A DNA stretch of 16,262 nucleotides. It comes from an uncultured Prevotellaceae bacterium. Lineage in GTDB: Bacteria > Bacteroidota > Bacteroidia > Bacteroidales > Muribaculaceae. The notes beneath the pieces are model-generated. The model ran no database searches. It was not told where the DNA came from and saw nothing but the letters and a program-made list of their open reading frames with translations. The position numbers were made by a program, and so were the translations under genes. Every line of letters starts with the position of its first letter. The stretch's first letter is position 1. The stretch is from NCBI GenBank assembly GCA_945645715.1, contig CALZFJ010000008.1, forward strand, positions 1 through 16,262. The letters are read 5' to 3'. Positions 7,711 through 14,200 of this stretch are shown here, in pieces.

Positions 7711-8574
7711 ATGAAGAAAATTTTTGCATTTCTTTCACTTTCACTGTTAATGATTTCTACCACGTCATGTCTTAATAATGACGGCAATCAGGAGAACAAG
7801 CAATCTTTCGTAGCCTCTTGCTACAACAGAATCAACACCAATGGCGAGTATCAAATCACCGCAGCCAACTACAGCGTGGAATTTGACTTTGTGGCCGGTA
7901 CCGTTGCCGTTACTACAAATGACCCCGAGATTTGTGCCTCAACATACAAGCTGTCGAATATCCCACTTAAGATGTCGGGTGAAAAGGGTTACTACTTCTC
8001 TTCGGTTGCACCTGTGGTTACAAACTCTGCCGGCGCTGAGATTCCAGCCCTCAAAATCACCGATTTCTATGGGCAGTTTACCGGCGTAACACTAAAGTTC
8101 TCTTACACAGTCAATGGTGCAACCTACGTTTATGCTTCATACACCGAAGACACTTACGACAAGAAATCCACAACCACAGTTACTCCGCTTAAAGGTGGCG
8201 AGCCATTCATTTGGAACGATGCTTCTTATAAGATAACTCTCAGTTCGGGCAAAGTCGATGCAAAGGCAATAACTGCAACTATGGTCGTGAATAATGTAAA
8301 GTTCTCCGACAAGATGCCTATCACTCTCAGCGATATGACCGTAGAAGGACTTAATGTCTCTGCCGACAATAGAGGCATGATATATACTGCCGAGTCTGTT
8401 GTCCCCAAGCTTCAAGGCGTTGAACAACCCGACTACACACTCTCCGACATTGAGATTGTAGTCCGCCCGAGCTTCAACATCGAAGACTACTTCCTCCGTG
8501 AGCGAGCCAACATCTCATTCAAGTGTATGGGCTTTGAGGTAAACGCTGAGGCTTATATCTACAATGTGCAATAA
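7711..8574 (+). CDS. Lipoprotein with two similar beta-rich halves, partner of the TonB-dependent receptor
   Basis: A 287-residue protein with a lipoprotein signal peptide: basic start MKKIF, hydrophobic core and a lipobox TTSC with the modified cysteine at residue 20, followed by a short polar tether (LNNDGNQENK). The mature part is rich in beta-prone, Thr/Val/Tyr-rich sequence. Two halves look alike in pattern: about 53-140 and 172-283, each with an alternating strand near its start, an I-x-L/LS-x-M type strand (SNIPLKM against SDMTVEG), a segment ending in a V-x-P motif (VAPVV against VVPKL) and a later I-x-D segment. I do not recognise a named family with certainty. It follows the receptor after 26 nt with no terminator and precedes a terminator, so both are probably one transcript; a ligand-capture role at the cell surface is an inference. 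Confidence 0.85.
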   Translation: MKKIFAFLSLSLLMISTTSCLNNDGNQENKQSFVASCYNRINTNGEYQITAANYSVEFDFVAGTVAVTTNDPEICASTYKLSNIPLKMSGEKGYYFSSVAPVVTNSAGAEIPALKITDFYGQFTGVTLKFSYTVNGATYVYASYTEDTYDKKSTTTVTPLKGGEPFIWNDASYKITLSSGKVDAKAITATMVVNNVKFSDKMPITLSDMTVEGLNVSADNRGMIYTAESVVPKLQGVEQPDYTLSDIEIVVRPSFNIEDYFLRERANISFKCMGFEVNAEAYIYNVQ

Positions 8575-8599
8575 CACGATAATTCACACATAACATAAC

Positions 8600-8645
8600 G
8601 CGACACAAGAGCACTTCACGTCTCTCGTGTCGCTTTTGTTTTCTT
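8600..8645 (+). terminator. Intrinsic terminator after the receptor-lipoprotein pair
   Basis: Arms 8600-8611 (GCGACACAAGAG) and 8622-8633 (CTCTCGTGTCGC) pair over 12 positions with one A-C mismatch and a 10-nt loop. The right arm is followed by TTTTGTTTTCTT. The T-run lies on the plus-strand side, so it ends transcription of the lipoprotein gene. It lies between two convergent genes and may partly block read-through from zupT as well. Confidence 0.85.
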
Positions 8646-8662
8646 GTCGTTTATTGCTATTA

Positions 8663-9466
8663 TCAGAATAGCAGCAAGCCTCCTGCCATAATAGCCATTC
8701 CGGCAACAACACCTATTATCGACATGTGATGATGTCCGTATTGCTCAGCTCCGGGCAGAAGCTCATCGAAGGAGATATACACCATAATCCCCGCCACAAA
8801 AGCCAGCAACAAAGCCCCTATCACAGGATTCCAGAAAGGCAACAGTATCAAGGCTCCTACAGCCGCTCCTATAGGCTCTGCAAGTCCGGTCAAGAATGAA
8901 TAGCGCAATGCCTTCACCTTGCTGCCGGTAGCATAATAAATCGGTACCGATACCGCCATACCTTCAGGAATATTGTGTATCGCAATTGCAATCACAATAG
9001 GCAATGCCACCTCTATTCCGTCGAGTGCAGAGACGAATGTTGCGATACCTTCAGGAAAATTATGAATGCCAATTGCAAGTGCCACCATCACCCCGGCTCT
9101 TTTCACATGGTGATTATGCGAAGTGTGGTCATTCAGCTCGTCGTAGCTGTGCATCTCGTGTGGATTTTCATCTTCGGGTATCAGGAAATCAATCAGTGCT
9201 ATCACTCCTATTCCCACGAAGAATGCGATAAGTGCATATATTTGTGCTGTCTTTCCTGCATACAGTCCACAAAGAGTCTCAATGCTATCTGGTAGCAAGT
9301 CCATAAACGACACATACACCATTACTCCTGCCGACAATCCGAGGGCACACGATAGAAATCTGGTGTTGCTCGCCTTAGCAAAAAATGCAAGCAAGCTACC
9401 CACGCCGGTGGATAAACCTGCCACTAAGGTAAGTCCTAACGCTGCCATTATTGTTCCTATTTCCAT
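8663..9466 (-). CDS. zupT: ZIP-family divalent metal transporter, ZupT-like
   Basis: Inner-membrane importer of zinc and related divalent metals. From the ATG at 9466 it has 267 residues, close to E. coli ZupT; a GTG ten codons upstream (9496) is an alternative start. Eight hydrophobic segments are visible. The two metal-site helices carry HNFPEG (135-140) and HNIPEG (164-169), the diagnostic ZIP motifs, and GLAEPIG follows at 194-200. The loop before the first motif is rich in histidine and acidic residues (about 98-120, including HSYDELNDHTSHNHH), as expected for metal capture, and a further HHH lies at 245-247. It is convergent with the receptor-lipoprotein pair and divergent from the sigma factor gene. 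The exact metal is not shown by the sequence. Confidence 0.93.
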   Translation of the reverse strand: MEIGTIMAALGLTLVAGLSTGVGSLLAFFAKASNTRFLSCALGLSAGVMVYVSFMDLLPDSIETLCGLYAGKTAQIYALIAFFVGIGVIALIDFLIPEDENPHEMHSYDELNDHTSHNHHVKRAGVMVALAIGIHNFPEGIATFVSALDGIEVALPIVIAIAIHNIPEGMAVSVPIYYATGSKVKALRYSFLTGLAEPIGAAVGALILLPFWNPVIGALLLAFVAGIMVYISFDELLPGAEQYGHHHMSIIGVVAGMAIMAGGLLLF

Positions 9467-9521
9467 AGTAAAAAAGCTATTTTTTAAAAATTTCACATAC
9501 TAAAATGTCTGAAATTCTCGC

Positions 9522-9576
9522 AAATTTCAAATTTTTGGACTAAATTAGCGGAAAATTTCAAATTAGGCAACTAAAT
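9522..9576. repeat. Two 24-bp direct repeats with 31-bp period upstream of the sigma factor gene
   Basis: Copies at 9522-9545 and 9553-9576 share AAATTTCAAATT, five variable bases, then ACTAAAT. The start-to-start distance is 31 bp, close to three turns of the double helix, so two proteins bound here would face the same side of the DNA. A third partial copy (AAATTTCA, then ACTAAAA) lies at about 9488-9505. The region separates zupT (left) from the sigma factor gene (right), so it could control either. No clear TAnnTTTG promoter box is seen nearby. Confidence 0.5.
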
Positions 9577-9609
9577 CGTCAATTTTTAGCATCTACGCCG
9601 CGGCGAATA

Positions 9610-10167
9610 ATGATAACCGATAAGACATATAACGAGGAAATAATTACCGAGCAGCTTCACGACCCAGCACGTTGCCGTGAAGCATTCTCTCGCGTTATTG
9701 CCCACTATACTGAATCTCTCTACTGGCAGATTCGACGTATGGTTATCGACCACGACGACACTAACGACCTACTCCAGAACACTTTCATCAAAGCATGGAC
9801 CAACATAGACAACTTTCGTGGTGAGGCTAAACTCTCCACTTGGCTCCATAAAATTGCAATCAATGAGGCTATCACTTTTATCAACAAGGAAAAAGCCAAG
9901 AACAATGTATCCATTGATGATGAATCGTTCCTCATCGACAATCTTCAAGCCGATGAGTGGTTTGATGGCGATGAAGTGAAACTGCAATTACAGAAAGCTA
10001 TAAACCAACTACCCGAGAAGCAGCGACTTGTGTTCAATATGCGCTACTTCGATGAAATGAAATATGAGGATATGAGCGAAATTCTGGGCACCACCGCTGG
10101 GGCTCTAAAAGCCTCATATCACCATGCTATCAAAAAAATTGAGCAATTTTTTTCATCTAATGATTAA
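9610..10167 (+). CDS. ECF (extracytoplasmic function) RNA polymerase sigma factor
   Basis: A 185-residue sigma-70 family protein with only regions 2 and 4. Region 2 spans about 24-92, with DDTNDLLQNTFIKAW (49-63) as the core-binding part and FRGEAKLSTWLHKIAINEA (69-87) as the -10 recognition part. An acidic linker (about 100-124) joins region 4, about 126-180: INQLPEKQRLVFNMRYFDEM and then the helix-turn-helix ending GALKASYHHAIKKIEQF, a form common in Bacteroidetes ECF factors. It is followed after 33 nt by a small membrane protein that fits an anti-sigma factor. A 10-bp palindrome, CGCCGCGGCG (9596-9605), ends four bases before the start codon, and direct repeats lie further upstream. The regulon is not determinable here, but its operon and the next gene suggest envelope stress. 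Confidence 0.95.
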   Translation: MITDKTYNEEIITEQLHDPARCREAFSRVIAHYTESLYWQIRRMVIDHDDTNDLLQNTFIKAWTNIDNFRGEAKLSTWLHKIAINEAITFINKEKAKNNVSIDDESFLIDNLQADEWFDGDEVKLQLQKAINQLPEKQRLVFNMRYFDEMKYEDMSEILGTTAGALKASYHHAIKKIEQFFSSND

Positions 10168-10200
10168 ACCTTTTCAATCCTATTTAGTCAAACAAGCGAA

Positions 10201-10596
10201 ATGAAAGAGAAAAACGACATATTATCAACAATTGGCAAAGACTCAGGATTCAAGGTCCCGGAGAACTACTTCAGTGATTTTGCCGAGAAAATGGCGAAAT
10301 CTCTTCCCGATCAGGAAATTCAGCCTATTCCGCAGCCCACTCGCTGGCAGCGTGTGCGTCCTTTCGTATATATGGCTGCTATGTTTGCCGGAATTTGGTG
10401 CATGATGCAGATTTTCAATGGTATCAGCTCTAAGGACAAGGGCATATACAACCCTGAGATTGTTGCCGGATTCCAGAACGAAGCCAACGTAGATGATTTT
10501 ATGCTTCATGGCGATGTTTCTGAGTATGATATTCTCACCTACGAGGACAGCGTTGCTGCCGAAGACTTTGCTACGCTCGACTCCACAGCCAAGTAA
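10201..10596 (+). CDS. Probable single-pass membrane anti-sigma factor
   Basis: A 131-residue protein with a cytoplasmic-type N-terminal part (1 to about 50), one membrane helix at about 54-73 (FVYMAAMFAGIWCMMQIF) and an acidic C-terminal part on the other side. The segment FKVPENYFSDFAEKMAKSLP (17-36) resembles a motif I associate with the N-terminus of small Bacteroidetes proteins encoded beside ECF sigma factors. It has no zinc-binding HxxxCxxC motif. Position and topology are the main grounds for the call: it lies 33 nt after the sigma gene and 22 nt before the Spy-like gene. A typical role would be to hold the sigma factor at the inner membrane until an envelope signal releases it; that role is inferred. 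Confidence 0.7.
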   Translation: MKEKNDILSTIGKDSGFKVPENYFSDFAEKMAKSLPDQEIQPIPQPTRWQRVRPFVYMAAMFAGIWCMMQIFNGISSKDKGIYNPEIVAGFQNEANVDDFMLHGDVSEYDILTYEDSVAAEDFATLDSTAK

Positions 10597-10618
10597 CACT
10601 TTACCCTTTTGAAACTAT

Positions 10619-11092
10619 ATGAAATCACAATATATCATATTTGCTACTTTATTGTGCCTGGCTATTAATGCCAACGCACAAGCACCAAAGCAATCTCGAG
10701 CCGACCGCAATAAATGGCTTAAAGAAGTGCGCGAATACAAGCACGAGAAACTTGTGGAAGAAACTGATATGTCGGCAGCACAGAAAGCCGAGTTCTTGCC
10801 TCTCTACTCAGCTATGGAGCAGGAAATTTATCAAGTTAATGTCGAAGCTCGCAATCTTGAAAACAAAATATCAAATTCCACCGACGAGATTTCTGAGCTT
10901 GAATATGAGAAAGCTGCCGAGGCTCTTGCCGAAGTTAAATCTCGTGAAGGTGAAATTGAGCTTAATTATTACAAAAAATTCGAGAAAATTCTCTCAAAGA
11001 AGCAGTTGTTCTTGCTGAAACGTGCAGAAAACCGCTTCACCCGTGATATGCTCAATCACAATCGCATCGGAAAATCTTCAAAAACTAAATAA
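10619..11092 (+). CDS. Spy/CpxP-like periplasmic helical protein
   Basis: A 157-residue exported protein: signal peptide 1-20 ending NANA before Gln21, then an almost wholly helical, highly charged mature domain. Two degenerate LTxxQ-like motifs can be seen, MSAAQ (51-55, then FLPLYSAM) and LSKKQ (125-129, then RAENRF); paired LTxxQ motifs mark the Spy/CpxP family of periplasmic chaperones and stress sensors. Between them is a long probable coiled coil (about 68-122). It is the third gene of the sigma operon and is followed by a strong terminator. Its presence supports an envelope-stress role for the operon, either as a feedback sensor on the anti-sigma factor or as a target gene; family membership is likely but remote. 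Confidence 0.75.
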   Translation: MKSQYIIFATLLCLAINANAQAPKQSRADRNKWLKEVREYKHEKLVEETDMSAAQKAEFLPLYSAMEQEIYQVNVEARNLENKISNSTDEISELEYEKAAEALAEVKSREGEIELNYYKKFEKILSKKQLFLLKRAENRFTRDMLNHNRIGKSSKTK

Positions 11093-11184
11093 ATCGCATA
11101 ATATAAGCTTCAACCACCTATAAACTAACTTTTTTCTCTACAACCATCTTGCATATTATATGTGAGATTTATCTAAAACCATAA

Positions 11185-11242
11185 TCCGGAACTAATAGCA
11201 GAAATTATCGACATGATTTCCACTTTAGTTCCGGAATTTTTT
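11185..11242 (+). terminator. Intrinsic terminator of the sigma factor operon
   Basis: A perfect 11-bp stem pairs TCCGGAACTAA (11185-11195) with TTAGTTCCGGA (11225-11235). The 29-nt loop contains a smaller GAAAT/ATTTC helix. The right arm is followed by A and six T's (11237-11242), so it terminates plus-strand transcription after the Spy-like gene. The 92 nt before it (11093-11184) hold no feature that I can name. Confidence 0.85.
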
Positions 11243-11244
11243 AA

Positions 11245-11252
11245 TATATTTG
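11245..11252 (+). promoter_or_regulatory. Promoter -7 box for the alpha-2-macroglobulin gene
   Basis: TATATTTG fits the Bacteroides -7 consensus TAnnTTTG and ends 24 nt before the ATG at 11277, giving a short 5' leader of roughly 15-20 nt. The matching -33 position would fall within the right arm of the preceding terminator (around 11222-11228, CTTTAG), where the match is weak. The box starts only three bases after the terminator T-run. Confidence 0.5.
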
Positions 11253-11276
11253 TCGCACAATATAATTCCATTGATT

Positions 11277-14200
11277 ATGAAACGTTTAATTGCTCTCATA
11301 TCCACATTAGTGGTACTTATAAACTTCGCTATGGCACAGAATAAAAAGCTTACTGACATTCCCGATTTCGACTATCCCGAAACCGTTGCTAAAAATGCCG
11401 ACCAGAAACTCACAATCGCACTCAACGATGGAAACGGAGCCGATGTGGTGCGCTATCTGGTTCAGTCATCGCTTGCAAAAAGCATGATTTCTACCGACAA
11501 TGCACAAGAAATCATCGAGCGCGTCGATAGTGTTGCTGCTTGTGAAAAATCCCCTCAATATCAAGCTATTCTCTACTACTTTGAGGCTAAAATGCTTCAT
11601 AATCTTTATTCTCGCAATAGATTCAAGATTGGTCAGCGCCTTTCTACGAACGACGCAAATAACATTGATGAATGGAGCGAATCGCAATTCATCGACCGCA
11701 TCACTACTCTCGCCGAAAAGGCTACTGCCCCCACTAAAGCCCTTGCCGGAATGAACATCGACGCTCTGGGCGACCTCATTGTCAAGGACTCCTACTCTCA
11801 CATTGTGTATCCAACTTTGCTCGATGTGATTGCATGGAATTGCATTGAGATGATTGAGGAATTTACCGACGATAGCGCACAGGCCCAAGGGCTGCACTCC
11901 AAGCTGCTTGCCGACCTTGCATCGGTCCATCACAAGGACTATGCACCGCTTATCAATGTAAAAACATATCACAAATCACTCGATGAATCTCTTGCCGTAT
12001 ATCGCGAATACATCGACCTGACCGACATGGCATTTCTTGCAATCGGTGGAGTCAAGTCGCTTAGCACCAAGGAACAATATGAGTTCTACACCGATTTCAT
12101 TCAGCGCTACCCCACTTCAATCTTTGCCGACAACGTCAAGCAATTGAAGGTTGGCATCGAAACCCGCGAAGTACGGGTGAAATTTGATGAAAGATTTTCA
12201 TCGGCATCTCCTATCGTTATCGACTGCGAAGTGAGCAATTCAAGCGATTTCACAGTCTATGTGATGCAGATTCCCGACAATATTGACAACCTTTATTCCT
12301 TCCGTGGCAAGTGGTCGGAACTCCCCATTCGCCGCTATAAGACGGTGCACTGCAATGGCAAAGTGCCTTTCACCGACAGTGTAAAAGTGGAACTACCGTC
12401 ACTTCCTTACGGTCGTTACATGATTTATTGCGACCCCGACAGCAAATCGGGTCCCACCGTCTATGACAAGCTAAAAAATGTCCCTCGCCATAATCTTGGC
12501 ACGTTCTTCGTGAGCGATATCATGCTTTTCTCTGCCTCAACCCGAGAGAATGAAACTCGTGTGTTTGCTGTAGATGCTCTTAGCGGTGCCCCGATAAAGG
12601 GCGCAACAATCACCGTAACCGACACCAAGCAGTCATTCACCACCGATGCCGATGGTTCTGTACTCCTCGTTAAGAGCAACTTAAAAGATTTTAAATATCG
12701 TTCATGCGATGTGATTATATCACGTGGACTCGACCATCTCACAAAGATGAGCGTTTACTTCGACTCCAACTATCTCAGTGATAGCAAGACGATTCACATA
12801 TTCACCGACTTAGCTGTATATCACCCGGGCGACAAGCTTCAGTTTGCTGCCGTTTATCACGCTAATTCTAAGGATAATGTCCGCAACATTCTTGCAGGTG
12901 AAAAGCTAAGGGTTAATTTCTTCGACAGCAATTACGAGCCGATTGACTCAATCGAGTTAGTAACCGACGAATTTGGTAGAATCGAAGGCTGTTTCACCAT
13001 TCCTCGCGATCGAATGAACGGCACTTTCCACATAGATATTGATACCCCCGATGATGACGACATCAGCTCTAAAGACGTGGAAGTGAGCGACTACAAAGTC
13101 CCGACTTTCTATGTTGAGACATCGGCTCCCGATTTCTTCGCGAAAGGTGAAGATGCTGTTATATCGGGAAAGGCTATGACCTACACCGGCATTCCGGTTG
13201 CCAATGCGCGTATTGAGGCAAAACTATCGCTACAGGAATGGTCGTGGTGGCGTTTTGATGCCGATAAGGATTTCCGCCAGTCATTCAAGGCTGAGACCGA
13301 TGCCAATGGTGCTTTTTCAATCACCATTCCGGCTGATAAACTTAATACTACCGATGATGACTATCGCTTCACTCAGTTTGTGGTTGATATTGATATCACT
13401 TCATCGGCGGGTGAAACACAGTCAATTTCTGCCACTTTCCGCACAGCTCAGTTCTGCTCTATTTCACTGAAGGGTTCGCCTGATATGTGCTTTAATGCCG
13501 ATAGACCAATAACCTTGCCTATCGAAGTGAAGTGTACCGATAATTCGGCAAGCATTTCTTGCCAATTTTCAATCACCGATGCTGCCGGGAAGGTCGTGGC
13601 AAGCGGCTCTTTTGATTCTTCTGAACCATCTGTATCGGGAATCGAAAGTGTAGCTTCGGGCATCTATTCTCTCACCATAACCGGTCCGCACGATGCTCGC
13701 TTGGATACCTATATCACCATTTTCCGTAGCAGCGACGCTTTGCCCCCCGTAGAGTCTCCTCTATGGATTCCGGCATGCGAGAATACTGCCGATGACAACA
13801 ACCACGTTTCTCTGCTCCTCGGCAACAGCAACAGCAATACCCACATATATTGTATCGCTGCCACGGCTAAGAAAGTGCTCCATGATGGGTGGCTCAAGAT
13901 GAAACCGGGCTTACACCGCTTGGATTACGACATTCCTAAAGATGAGAATGACTTTATCGACATCACTTTTATCACCGTTCACAATGGCAAAGCCTATCGC
14001 CGGCATTTCAACTACAAGTCGAAGTATCGCCCGCACGACCTAGCCATCAAGCCTATCTCATTCCGCGACAATCTTATTCCGGGAGCACAGGAGCGTTGGT
14101 CGCTGCAACTTGTTGATGCACGCGGTAATATCGTAAAAGGTGCCATGATTTGTGAAATGATGGATAACGCAATTAACCAAATCAAGGATAACAAGTGGGA

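Noticed and set aside
9467..9496. GTG start extending the ZIP transporter by ten residues
   Set aside because: The ATG at 9466 gives a normal family N-terminus; the added residues come from AT-rich DNA that continues the intergenic composition.
11466..11972. 168-codon minus-strand ORF within the macroglobulin gene
   Set aside because: It is antisense to the continuous macroglobulin frame, which translates into recognisable protein up to the window end.
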